A stretch of 64,000 nt of DNA from Enoplolaimus lenunculus (Eukaryota > Nematoda > Enoplea > Enoplida > Thoracostomopsidae): NCBI GenBank assembly GCA_030248215.1, contig JASANG010003973.1:1-64000 (forward strand), given 5' to 3'. The notes under the pieces were generated by a model that had not been told where the DNA came from, searched no databases, and worked only from the letters and a program-made list of their open reading frames with translations. This document shows, piece after piece, positions 40,379-51,482 of this stretch (position 1 is the first letter of the stretch; the number at the start of each line of letters is the position of its first letter). A program made the position numbers and the translations under genes.

Positions 40379-43300
40379 TATTGCCGGATATTTATTTCTA
40401 AAAAGTATAACATTACTATATTAAACCATTGATTATGAGCGTAGTTATCACCGTAGTTTTTATTCGTGGCAATAACAGAGCAAAGTATGCCAGTAAACAC
40501 AATTAATACTCCAACCATAGCATGAATAAAATTTGAACAAATTACAGCGCGTAGTCACTACTAAATTGTGAGTTTAAATTCTACACTTTTGTTAGAACTA
40601 GTCTGCCAGATATGCGCAATGCGCAAAAGTTATCGAAAGCAAAAAAATTTCCTTACAAATTTTCTTTTCATAGAACAATCACATGTATTTCTTAAGAAAT
40701 TATTGTAAACAAAGTAATACTGGAAGGTTGTCCAAAATACGTATGTGGGGCGTTCTTGCTTCAACATATAGATATGTTTCAATATGACATCTTTGTCTTG
40801 ACTGTACGCAATCGATACTCAATTTTTGTGAATGCTGAATATGGGCGAAAATGGCAATATTTGGAATTTTTATTCAGTTTCTATTTTATGGCAAATACCA
40901 TAGTATCATACAGTACTCTGTACATTTAAGCAAATCATAAACTATTTAGCATGTGTTTGTGTTACATGTTTCAGGAGGTTGCAGTTGATTTTGAAGCTTG
41001 GCCAATATTGGATACAGACGTCGCAGACATTAAACGTTTCCTTAGTCAGGTTTGTCTTTAGTAGTTGATAATCAAGCTTGTCGCGTGCCTTTGGCATTAT
41101 AACATTAATATTATAGTCAGGGTGCAACCGGAATTCCGGTTCCGACATTTTTTCGCCTTCCGTTTCCGGTAAATTTTTATCGGAATTAAAAGTTTCGGTA
41201 TTCAAATTTGGTCGGTGGAAATTAAGATATTTTACTAAAAATGACGTTAAAAATTTAATACATTTCAATAGTATAATAGTATGCAAACCTTGACAATCGT
41301 TAAAAATAAACTATCGAAGGTAGATTTCGCTTCCGTGGTTTATGAAAATCTAAAATATAGCAGATAAAGTGAATACCTATCTCCAGCTAGTGTTATTTCA
41401 CCAATAACATTGCAAAAAAGTAAATTAAAATGAATTTCTCGGTGGCATATTATATTTTTCATTTTTCCGGTTCCGTTTAGGGTAATTTTTTCAAATTCCG
41501 GTTCCGCTTTCGGTAAGTTGTAATTCCTGGTTGCACCATAGAATGTATAAAAAACTTAGAGTACTTTGATGTTGTGAACCTGAGGAGCGTTTAGATTCGA
41601 ATTGCGACTGCCTAGAATCATCTCCCAAATGATTACGTACCCACAAGCATATTATGTGTATCTGCTATGTTTAGCCAAGCGATATCTAAACCCTAACCTC
41701 TATTAAAGTTCAACAGTTACTTCGATAGTCCAGTTAATTATTGTAACCAGGGTGCAACCGGAATTCCGGTTCCGGTTCCGGCAATTTTTCACCTTCCGGT
41801 TCCGGTTCCGGTAAATTTTTACCGGATTTAAAAATTCCGGTATTATAATTTGGCCGTTTTCTTAACTTTGCTAATTTTTAAGAATCTCTTTTGACAGCCA
41901 CTTGTACTCCGAATATAAGCCATTGATGGTGGATTTCACTTCAGTCGATGATGAAAATCTAAAATACAGCAAATAAAATAAATACCTATGTTCGACTAAG
42001 GTTATTTCACAAATAATAGAGCAAAAAATAAGATTAAAATGAAATTTTTGGTGAAATGCATTTTTCATTTTCCGGTTCCGGTTCCGGTTCCGGTAAAATT
42101 TTCAAATTCCGGTTCCGGTTCCGGTAAATTGTAATTCCGGTTGCACCCTGATTGTAACCAATCGCTAACGCGCATTATGGTTGCGCTATGCTGTTCTTAG
42201 TCGCGCACCGTCGCTCGGCAACGTCTGCGACGTTGCGTGTCACCAATAAAAGTAAACTTTACTTGTGCCGTGCGTTTCTTGGCGAGTCTGGCGCAGTCGT
42301 TATCCTTCGCTAAACCGCATAGATGAATAATTTTTCGAGTTTCTGTTTTATGTTGCATTAGTCTTGTTTTTATTTTACAGAACTACATCGGTTTCGACGT
42401 GTCTGCTATAGCTGATATTATCATCAAGCAGAATGGAATTGGATGTGTTTACAAGGTAACCTTAGCCAGTCATGTTTTAAAAAGTTTTTTGTTTTGCGGT
42501 GTTAGTAGAAAAACAAAACAAAACGTTTTTGTACGCTGTCCACCCATTATTTAGGATTAAGGCGTAGGCGTAGATATAAACGCTGGTTAAACAAAGTCTT
42601 ACGCATAGGTAAGCATTGTTCTTGGTCAAAATTATATTGCGTGGATGTGAAGAGAACTGTATAACAATCGAAAGTAAGCGTGCGGATGACCATGTTTCAA
42701 AAGGTTTACTTCTTTTTTCAGCTTGCCACTTTTACGCACTTGTGTCTCTTAATATTATGCTATAATAGTACAAAACTTTCAAACTATTAAATCCGACCCA
42801 CAACTACATGATTCTTTAATTTGTGCATTCTCATTGGTGTCAAACAAGCACTAGCGTTTCTCACTACACGGGTTATAAAATGTTAATTATCGTATTAACA
42901 CACTCCTTGGACGGTTTGATTTTCATCGTTGAATTATAACGTATTAAATAACGCGTTGGAAGCTTCGAGAAGATCCAAGTGAAGGCAAGTGGTGAAAGTA
43001 CTCCCTGTTGAGGTTGTGTTCAGCGATGTAAATTTTGATATTGCATCAACTTGAACTTCTGTCGTTCATAAACGAGTTTTAAGGTGAATCCAGGTCGATT
43101 GTTCTTTCGCTAGGTTGTTTGGGTTGGTTTTGTTTTTGTCATGACAAACCCGAATGCATACTGTATGTCATGTGTATAAAATAACATTGTACTGTTGTTT
43201 ACCGCAGACTGCATTGCCAGCTGAAGAACACCCGTCACACTCGCCTGAGGAACCACCAGGGCTGCACGACTATGATCCGGAAGACTTGGATGATGACGTC

Positions 43301-46300
43301 ATATATGGCGTAATGTCTGTTATCAATCTCAGCGAGCTTCGGGTATTCACAAGATGGCTCATATATGTCTGGGCTTACACTGGTTTGAATTTATTCGTTG
43401 ATTTACTGTGAAATATTAATTGAGTTTTATTTTTAGCTTATTATTGTGTGACTTTCATTAAAATTTAGCACAATTATTACTGCAAGTTTATGTGTGTTCT
43501 ATTAATATAGAAGTTGCTCAACTTATTTTCGTTTAAGAATATGAGATGCCCTATTTTGTTGGACAATTCATATAAGTTGTTTAATAAGTTCGAGTGAATA
43601 AAATTACCAAGTACGAACAATTTTATGAGATCAAACCATGTACGTCCAAACGTATATCAACTGCAAGACGTGTACATAGGTCTACGATATGTTGTTTTAT
43701 ATTATAGTATCTCATCTAAACACTGTGCACGCTATTGTAATTGAAATTGCTGGTTTGGTGATTATTATTCGATACTGTAAGGTTGCAAATAAAATTGCAT
43801 GATCACTTTTAGGCAGGACTACGCAGTAGTACAAATTGTGAGTAGAAACGAATGTTCCAAGCGCGAATTTCTGTTGCGCTATCCAACTTATATTATAGTT
43901 AACTTATAAGGGTATACATTAACAAGTATATAACCTTCAGCAAAAATGCAGAATCTAATTCAAAGTTTCGACTAGGGCATCCGAAGCCGCATCACCTAGA
44001 TAATGGACTCTGTTGTAAGGTGTCAAGCAGGGGCACGGCAGTTTACCCAAAAACAGCGGGTGCATACGCGAGGGCGCAATAATGGCTGAAGAAACCGCGA
44101 GCGAGAAGCTCAATAAGCGCCAAGAAAGGTGCAAAATTTTTTGAAATAGCATAGTGGATCAATTTTACCGGGAATCCCCATTATACCCGGGGCCCCGCTA
44201 GGAATCTTACGGGTAGGGCGGCGGCATTCGCGGTACTGGTGCAGTTCATGCGCACGACAACCTACAATCAAGAAAAGTGTCATCTTGGTAATTTACGTTT
44301 AGTTTTAGGCTGAGAAATGCATTAAAGACTTCAAAGATTATTTATCAAAGCGGTGTAACAATAAAGCAACATGGAAAAAAATTGAGGACGCGTGGAACAA
44401 GGATCAGCCTCTTGGTCTAATTGTGAACGAAAGATTTGTCAATCTGCCTTTTGCAATTGCGCAGCCTAGTTATCAAAGTTTGATGTTAGTTGACTTTTTT
44501 AGTCTCATGTTTTCTTAGTTTGCTGTAAATACATCACTGGAAAAAATGCCCAATCTGGACAGAAAAATATGATTCGCAAAACTTTAATTGAGAATCGCCG
44601 TTCGTGACAGTTGGAACGTAAATATTTAAATCATCTGTGTTGTTTTCACTGCATTTCCGACGTTTAATAAATGAAAACGCGGTATTTTTGTGTATCCAGT
44701 GAAATATTTGGTTTACATTTTTTATATCCTTTTTATGACTATGAGTATAGCCAATACTAGTGGTCGGTGGTCGAATCAGGGATTTGTCGCAATTCGCATC
44801 TTTAACGTACCGAAATATCGTGCAAAATACGTTTGAAAAAACGGTACAATTTAAAATGAATATTCGCATTTGGCATAATATTTCAGGAAGGACATTGAAA
44901 AGTTGCGCAAAAACAGCCTGGCGTTAAAATTTGGTAACTTCCTGCTGTTGTCAAAGGTGCACAGAATCGGGGCACTTCAAACGGGGATTAAGGCTAAGGC
45001 CAAATCAAATGCGCGAGAAGGAAATGAAATTTACACCAATCCGGAAGACGAGCTACTACTAGAGGTAATCTTAAAATTTTGTGTAACATTGCAATGTGAA
45101 CTAGATTGCAAAAGTATAGCGTAAGCGAATATATAGTTTTTTGTCATAAATTATCTTCTGAACAAATATATACAAAAAGTTGTCAAAAATAGTGTTGCAC
45201 AATTTCCAAGCAACGAAAGGTGCTCCGCCAGTTAGAAACAAGCTCGACGAGTGGTATATAACTTTGCAAAAACTCGGAAGTTTTCTGAGCCGAGACTATC
45301 GTAGCCTCTGGCAAAAACGGTAGCGGAGCCGGAAGCCGATTTTCTGCCGGAACCGAAGCCGTTGGCACACCTCCGGTTGTATCTGATTGTGTTGCGTGCA
45401 ACGAGGTATCCAAAAATTTTTGACGTGGGTCTATAATATGTATAATTTCTTGAAGAGGCAAAGTTGTAAGGTAACACACCTTGCCATTTTATCACAAAAA
45501 TATTCCGACGGGGGGCTTTACGCCTCCCTCTGGATCTGGGTGCAACCGGAATTCCGGTTTCGGTAGGGAAATTCGTATTTTTACTATCCGGATCCAGTAA
45601 TAAATTTGGTGTTGTTTCACCGGAATATTCCAGTATTTTCGGTGTTGAAAATGTTTCTCATTCGGAAATTTAAGAAAAATTGGCATATTCAAACTTATTC
45701 TTCTAAAATTGTCTGAGCGTGTATTACCAAAAAATTTCAGTTTGTGCCATACTCCATAATTTATCAGAAATTTCCACCTATTGCATTTGTTTCATGATTT
45801 TGGCATCCTCAATAATGTGTTCACATCATTAAAAGTGATAAAATGTTCAAAACGATTTTTTCAGTATAACAAGTATTTTTTGTTTTCCGTTTCCGGTATT
45901 TTTATTCCGGCTCTGGTATTTTATAATTCCGGTTGCAACATGTTTGTTCGCTTCCGATGGTTAATTAGCAGGGCGTAACCGAATATCGGTTTGCGATAAA
46001 AATCGGTGTCTGTACCGGTTATAGAAATGCTGAAAATTCCGCCATTTTATGCTCAAAGTTAGTTATAAATCACTTGTTTATCTCACAATTTTCATTACAG
46101 ATATGATGTAATTACTCAATAATAAAAATTACAAAATTCGTTCAAAGTCTTTAAAATTTCGGTGCTTCAACTAGTTTCTTTAAAATTTTAGACAGACCGG
46201 TGAATATCTGCATGCCTAAATCGCGTTGGCGGAAATGCCAACATTTTTGAGACTATTATTCTTCAATATTCGTTCTCCGCTTTCGATTATGTTAATCACT

Positions 46301-46552
46301 ATTTGTTTCCGTTACTTTACTATACGTTTACACCTTGTTAATTAGCTCTAAGCATAGTTTCATGTTTTATATTTCTAGGAAGCTATTGCCGTTTTTGAAT
46401 ATCGTCAGTCTAGTGCAGATGAGACAATTGCAAATGATTCCGTTGAAGGTGACACTTGGCGAAAAGTTATACTTGTTTCCGCCGACGGAATAAATAGGTT
46501 TATTAAAAAACTTGAAGGCAGTCTTAAGCAGTTGTCAGAAAACAGTAATTAG
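40063..46552 (+). CDS. BCCIP: BCCIP, BRCA2 and CDKN1A-interacting protein homologue (7 exons, complete)
   Basis: Inferred exons: 40063-40188, 40975-41049, 42381-42455, 43208-43342, 44309-44484, 44887-45064, 46379-46552 (stop TAG). They total 939 nt, in frame, 312 aa; human BCCIP is 314. Landmarks in order: basic then acidic N-terminus (PARKRQKLSKKGR, ASEDDEE), VDFEAWPILDTDVADIKRFL, IIIKQNGIGCV, DDDVIYGVMSVINLSE, QPLGLIVNERFVNLP, KFGNFLLLSKV, and the C-terminal WRKVILVSADGINRFIKKL. In vertebrates BCCIP binds BRCA2 and p21 and supports homologous recombination; its yeast relative Bcp1 is a chaperone for a 60S ribosomal protein. All introns are GT-AG. A TTCACAG acceptor lies one base before the ATG, so an upstream leader exon or trans-splice is likely. 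Confidence 0.93.
41118..41541. mobile_element. hAT-like short element, family A, in BCCIP intron 2
   Basis: From CAGGGTGCAACCGGAATTCC at the left to CCTGGTTGCACCATAG at the right. The body (ATCGAAGGTAGATTTCGCTT, AATAAAGTGAATACCTAT-like words) matches the copy 200 bp downstream. The right terminus is decayed and no duplication is visible. Confidence 0.8.
41748..42150. mobile_element. hAT-like short element, family A, intact with 8-bp duplication
   Basis: 403 bp with ends CAGGGTGCAACCGGAATTCC and its complement. At each end GGTTCCGG is iterated three or four times. Perfect direct repeats ATTGTAAC flank it (41,740-41,747 and 42,151-42,158). No transposase. It lies in BCCIP intron 2 close to an older copy of the same family (41,118-41,541). 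Confidence 0.93.
42456..43207. other. BCCIP intron 3: nothing firm
   Basis: A weak GGATTAAGGCGTAGGCGTAG word near 42,553 recalls the GCTTAGG-type elements, but no ends were found. Otherwise featureless. Confidence 0.4.
43343..44308. other. BCCIP intron 4: GC-richer patch, otherwise empty
   Basis: Bases 43,960-44,260 are notably more GC-rich (CCCGGGGCCCC, GGGTAGGGCGGCGGC) than the surrounding intron, which suggests a foreign insertion of unknown kind. No open frame or TIR was found. Confidence 0.4.
45537..45942. mobile_element. hAT-like short element, family A, in BCCIP intron 6
   Basis: It begins CTGGGTGCAACCGGAATTCC and ends ATAATTCCGGTTGCAACATG. The body (GTGTATTACCAAAAAATTTC, TTGTTTCATGATTTTGGCAT) matches, in inverse order, the half copy at 9,500-9,798. 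The ends are slightly decayed. Confidence 0.78.
45968..46337. mobile_element. hAT-like short element, family F, in BCCIP intron 6
   Basis: Starts AGGGCGTAACCGAATATCGG, ends GTTTCCGTTACTTTACTATA with CGTTTACACCTT. It shares its body with the family F copies at 35,594 and 38,039. It sits about 25 bases after the family A copy and 40 bases before the acceptor of BCCIP exon 7. Confidence 0.7.
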
Positions 46553-46863
46553 TAGTGCAGTCAGCTTACAATTTTCTGGTAATACAAAGCGTGCTAATGT
46601 CGACAGCATTTACTTAGAGCAGTAGTACGAAGAAAATGTTTACAAAATCAATTGTTCTGAATTCTATATATTAAAAAATTGATAAATCTGATGTTAGCGT
46701 TTTAATTAAATTTAAAAGTTTAATGCGAATTTGTTGAATGAGCGTTGACAGTGGCACCGGAAGCAAATTTCCAGGGTTTGACTAGATATCTATTGCAGTT
46801 TTCATTTCTGCTATAAAATATGCGGAATTTCGTTTTATGCTTATATAATTGCTATATAAGTAA

Positions 46864-47116
46864 CAGGGTACAACCGGAGGTCAGCCTCCGGCTCCGCCAG
46901 AAAATCGACCTCCGGCTCCGGTAGAATTTTACCCGGAGGTTCCGGCAATTTCGGTAGTAACACTTTGCATACTTTGCAATATTTATTTATTTAGCGCGTT
47001 TAGGAAAATTTGCCAAAATTTCGCAGATTTTTACTACCTAAATTCGCCTCACGTCGGGCTCCGGCGAGTTTCGTTGACCTCCGGCTCCGGTGTTTTTCAC
47101 CTCCGGTTGCACCCTG
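46864..47116. mobile_element. hAT-like short element, family C, intact with 8-bp duplication
   Basis: 253 bp from CAGGGTACAACCGGAGG to CACCTCCGGTTGCACCCTG. CCTCCGGCTCCGG is iterated at both ends. Perfect direct repeats ATAAGTAA flank it (46,856-46,863 and 47,117-47,124). It is the shortest intact member seen. Confidence 0.92.
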
Positions 47117-47354
47117 ATAAGTAAGTAAGGCGTAAGTTTACGTCAATGTTTCATTGCAGTTAACATGGCTCGACCATAAGTGAAAAATAGCGAAGCCGGA
47201 GATCAACAAAACTTGCCGGGGTGAAGTAGATAAAATCATGTGTAATTTGCTAAATTTGGGAAAATATCTAAAATTTTGTAAAACATTTGAGATTTAAATA
47301 TGAGTTTTACGGCTTTGTTGTTTGCCAGCTTTATAGCCCTGAAACTAATCGATA

Positions 47355-47575
47355 AACAGAAATAATGAGCATATTCCTAAGCTTAAGCCTAAGCCTAAGC
47401 AAACCTTGAACAGTAGTATAAGCATATTCCTAAACCTATGCCTAAGCATAAGCATGCTCCTAAGCTTAAACCTGAGCCTAAGCGTAAGCCAGGTAAAAAA
47501 TACTCTAAAACATAAACTTACTCTAGTCTAGTCCTACAGAAAAGCGTTCCGCACCTAATCTTTACATGGGTCCTG
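47355..47575. mobile_element. Short element with CCTAAGCCTAAGC arrays
   Basis: Three runs of CATATTCCTAAGC / AAGCCTAAGCCTAAGC are followed by GCGTTCCGCACCTAATCTTT and ACATGGGTCC, a decayed right end of the GGCCCATGT family. The left end is not clear. Confidence 0.55.
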
Positions 47576-49337
47576 ATATGCTGGTATTGTGAATAATTTT
47601 TGGTATATAGTTATATACATCCGTCATTGATTTAAATTTTAGGTAGCCTGGTATATACTTACATGGATCAATTGTATTTATACAAAAATAAAAACATCTG
47701 TTAGAGTTTTTGCATCAATATTCGTCTTCCGTTTCCGTTATGTTTACGATGCATATTGTTTACACATTTCCTGCAGTGATCTCGACAACAAAACGAGCCG
47801 GAGCCATTTAGTGATACCAAAAGTGCATGATATGAGTATTCAACGCTTGGGGTTACCACCGGGTGTTGCGTTTTTGGTTGATCCCCCTTATTTCGAGGGA
47901 GGGGGTCGCTGTCACATGCATTTACCATAAATTAAACTATAAGCTTAGCATTTTTGATGTAAAGAACATAAAGTGCATGATTCGAACAGGTTGTACCCCT
48001 CTTCATTATAGACACAGCGAATTGCGGATTCTCCGGTTAACCATTAGTGCACGTGCTAATTAGTGTTTACTAGAGGGGTGGGTCTTGAAACATGCAGTAT
48101 AGCATAACATTCTGTGTTTTTCTTATCCATATTTAAAACTTTGGTAGATGCTATCAGAATAGTTTATATAGCTAGAACAAACTATAATATTAACGATTTA
48201 TGTAGCTAGTGTTAAACAACAGATTATATAGTTTTTGTAGTGTTATTATTCATTAAAAATTCATTGTATTTTGCTTCTAAATTTTAGTTCTATACAGATG
48301 GTTAATACCTAACATCACAGCGTTTACCAGATTGTACTCATTAGTAACACCTACTATGCGAATCCAAAAATGAAGCCTCCGAAAGACTATGGCAATTAAC
48401 GTTATTTTTACTTCAGTTTGTTTAAAAAAATTTCATATTTCAGTTTTATTTTTCACCTAAGTTATTTCAGTCTAGTTTCATAGAGTAGTTTAAAAATCTA
48501 GTTCTGTACGTAATGTTTCGTTATAAATCTAAGGTTTTAGTTATTTGTGAGTTTAACTATATCCCATTTTAATCAATTTTCGTGTGAAATTTTTTAGTAA
48601 CTTTGTATCACCGAACTTTTTTATTAATTTTTCATACATTTTAATCCAAATTTGTCCAATTTATATATAAAATTTCAGTACTTCTTCAATAATTTTCGGT
48701 GGATTTTACAATACAATTTAAACCCATTTTCCAACTTCTTCCAAACTAAACTAAGCTCATTTTTATTACTACTATTTATTTTAAGCTATTCATTCTAATT
48801 TTAATACTCATTAACTTTCATACGCTACCTGTTTTTAATACTTACGTCATGGTGAGTTTCCTTTCACTACAATTTTTACCTTAGTAAACAATGCGTGTAC
48901 AAATATTTCTCAATTTTTTCGTGCTCTAAAAACATTACACATAACGTTTAATGAAACTATCCACATTGTAATAATTCATCAGTGCTGTGTGCTGTTATAA
49001 AAATTGTAGGTGGATTGCTATAGTGTTAAGAATAGGAATTTTGTAGAATGATCTTAGATTCCAAGTGGAATTGTATCTTTAGCAATAAGAATTTAACTCA
49101 GGTATGACTCAAAATAGTTTTGAAGACTTATATCCAAAATCCTATAGCACATAAAATGCAACGAAAAGAGAACCGGGTTACATTGCCTCAGCCGTTGTTG
49201 TTTAGTATGAAATTATTGCGTTGAAAACTTCTATATGACTTGTCGATATCAGGAATAATTAAGTAATTCATTTCTATAGTTTCTGGACCGCCGAAAGATT
49301 TAAAGCGTGATCTTTTTTATTGCCGTAAATACTTTTG
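47576..49337. other. AT-rich intergenic stretch before the Polinton fossil
   Basis: 47,700-47,780 has a fragment of family F (CGTCTTCCGTTTCCGTTATG). From about 48,290 to 48,850 the plus strand is strongly T-rich. No gene was found. A Polinton terminus should lie in this stretch or just after it, but I found no inverted repeat matching the right side. Confidence 0.4.
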
Positions 49338-49674
49338 CTAGAGCCGGAACTTATTGACTTAACACAAGATGAAGATAATGACTGTTTTTGTGCCGCACAT
49401 TCCAATGATGTAAGTTGGTTGTTTGAAATTACGATGATTCTGTAAAACCAATACGTTATTGTGCTACAAATCGAAACTAAAAATTACACGAATTCTGTCA
49501 ACAAAAACTAAAAACTTCTAACTTTACAATATAGACTTCTACTTTCAATGATAATATACGAGTACCAAAAAACGAAGTGCAATGATTCCTACTACTCTTA
49601 CATTTATCGGTTGCACAATTCATATTTGTTATTTAGAAATAGTGTTTTACTTCTTTTAGTTTTGTTACTCGGCA

Positions 49675-50190
49675 ATGTATGGACTTGATATACCGTATTC
49701 GTCACCAACTATGGAACCCATGCGCTTCGAAGTCAAAACCCCGGTATTGGAATACACCCCCAATTCCTCCCCGTTCACTGGCCGACCTGCTAAGCGTCGA
49801 GAATTGTCCGTCAAGACAACCGATTTCGAGCCCCCTAATTCAAGACATTTTTCTACATTTGAAGGGTTCCGTGTCGCATTCAACAACGGGGGTACGGCGA
49901 TAGTAACGAGAATCTCTACAATGAATGCCGACTTAGCAGTTACTCAGATAAGTAATGAGACAGTTACACTGGAATTCACATCGGCTGGCGGCAATAAAAT
50001 AATTCCGGGATTAACCTCATTGAATACTGGTAGAGTTGCGCACCCCCGTCCAATATCTACGCTCTCCGAACTCTATTACAAACTCAAAGATGTTGCTGAG
50101 GTCAGTATTGGTGGGGTATCATTGGTCAGGGCGCAATTGCATCAGATATATACTGATTCTGGAATTATAATTTATTTAAGTGAAGCATAA
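49675..50190 (+). CDS. Open frame of 171 aa at the left edge of the Polinton fossil, function unknown
   Basis: The frame is open through MYGLDIPYSSPTMEPMRF to a clear stop and has ordinary amino-acid composition, with a polar N-terminal half and a C-terminal half rich in beta-prone residues (VTRISTMNADLAVTQIS, AEVSIGGVSLVRAQL). An acceptor-like TTCTTTTAG lies just before it, and a short acidic open stretch (PELIDLTQDEDNDCF) lies at about 49,340-49,410, so it may have an upstream exon. I do not recognise the family. It could be a Polinton accessory gene or a host gene beside the insertion. Confidence 0.5.
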   Translation: MYGLDIPYSSPTMEPMRFEVKTPVLEYTPNSSPFTGRPAKRRELSVKTTDFEPPNSRHFSTFEGFRVAFNNGGTAIVTRISTMNADLAVTQISNETVTLEFTSAGGNKIIPGLTSLNTGRVAHPRPISTLSELYYKLKDVAEVSIGGVSLVRAQLHQIYTDSGIIIYLSEA

Positions 50191-50485
50191 ATGTTTTTTA
50201 TGCACAATGTAAAAATTGCGCGTTTTAATAAAATGTAATATTGTGTTTTAATAAAATGTAATGGTGGCATTTAATTACAAGTTTTGTAGTACAGAAAAGT
50301 AAAAAGTGAGGGTAATTAATTATTGTAGGGGTTACGTAAAAGATTGAAATGTCAGTTAAAGGTTTAATTGAGACATAAGAATTCAAAATAGATTTGGCCG
50401 CGTGTATGATGTGTACTATTTACTCATTTTTTGTGTATGTCTGTATCTATACAATAAACGATGAAAATTATTTTATTAACGCCAG

Positions 50486-50920
50486 TTAATCAAAATTACT
50501 GACAATCTCAAAAGCAATAGATGTAGCTGACGAATCAGATATTATGACAACATGTGGTTCTGCGCTAATAATAGATTTAATTTTCGTACGCCAGCGTTCA
50601 ATTTCAATTAGTTCTCGACCAGCCCCATAACCACAAGTATCTTGTTGCAATTTCTGGTAAATTTCGTCCCATAAATGATACATTCTAAGCTCTTTGAACA
50701 AGAAATTATCGATATAGTCTAGTTGGTTAACAGCTTCTTGCACTCGAATTCCGCAGGCGTCACTGTAAGTGCAATATAAAGATAGCTGTCCAGTGCCATA
50801 AAGTTGTTCGAGAAAGGCATAAAATACCTTGAATGGTTTCTGTTTGAGGTAAATATAAAATTTTTCTTTGGGATTTCCATGAACGCTAATACAAAACTTT
50901 TGAAGAGCGTCACGATTCAT
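50486..50920 (-). CDS. Open frame of 144 aa in the Polinton fossil, function unknown
   Basis: The frame is open from an ATG at 50,920 to a stop at 50,486. The protein is mixed charged with many aromatic residues (KEKFYIYLKQKPFKVFYAF, YIDNFLFKELRMYHLWDEIY) and looks alpha-helical. It has no signal peptide or membrane span. It is the first gene of the minus-strand block, so it was probably expressed with the structural genes. Family not recognised. Confidence 0.5.
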   Translation of the reverse strand: MNRDALQKFCISVHGNPKEKFYIYLKQKPFKVFYAFLEQLYGTGQLSLYCTYSDACGIRVQEAVNQLDYIDNFLFKELRMYHLWDEIYQKLQQDTCGYGAGRELIEIERWRTKIKSIISAEPHVVIISDSSATSIAFEIVSNFD

Positions 50921-51282
50921 ACCTTTATAAAGTGATTGTACCGTAAGTGTTGCATTAAGTTCATAGTGTTTAAGAGACTATTGTTTTATCTACCATGATG
51001 TCACTGAAAAAAACGTGGTTATTGTGCACGGCATAAACTAACCCCAAAAACTTTATCACTAAGTACCTGACTAAGATCAAACGTTGCCAATTTTCTGAAT
51101 TTTCGATATTGAATGCACGAGCTGCCTTGCGAGTTCTAATCAGGACCAATGTGTTTATTTTATGGGTAAATTAAGGAACATGTCTTCAAATATGTCAAAT
51201 AAGTAGACAATATGGGCGCTCCATTTTACGTTTTGTGGAGGGGTTAAAATTATATTAAAGTGATTATTGCTAGAATTCCTAT

Positions 51283-51414
51283 TTAGTCATTGCGCCAGTC
51301 ATCAAAACATAGGTCCGCAGTTGGTCTGTGATTTTTTGGTGCTAAACCTAAGATCAGTACCAATACTGCCGCTACCAACACTAGTAATATTGTTGCTATT
51401 ATGGGAGTATCCAT
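51283..51414 (-). CDS. Small single-span membrane protein, 43 aa
   Basis: A short frame begins MDTPIIATILLVLVAAVL and ends DDWRND with TAA. Residues 5-23 form one hydrophobic helix, then a Pro/His-containing polar tail. Tiny membrane proteins of this kind are common among the small genes of Polintons, adenoviruses and related DNA viruses. It lies between the 144-aa gene and the NADAR gene on the same strand. Function unknown. Confidence 0.6.
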   Translation of the reverse strand: MDTPIIATILLVLVAAVLVLILGLAPKNHRPTADLCFDDWRND

Positions 51415-51482
51415 GTCTAAAAAGTGGTATAATACGTTTTTTAATGAATATTTCTAATTTATTGTAAACAATACAAAAACAA

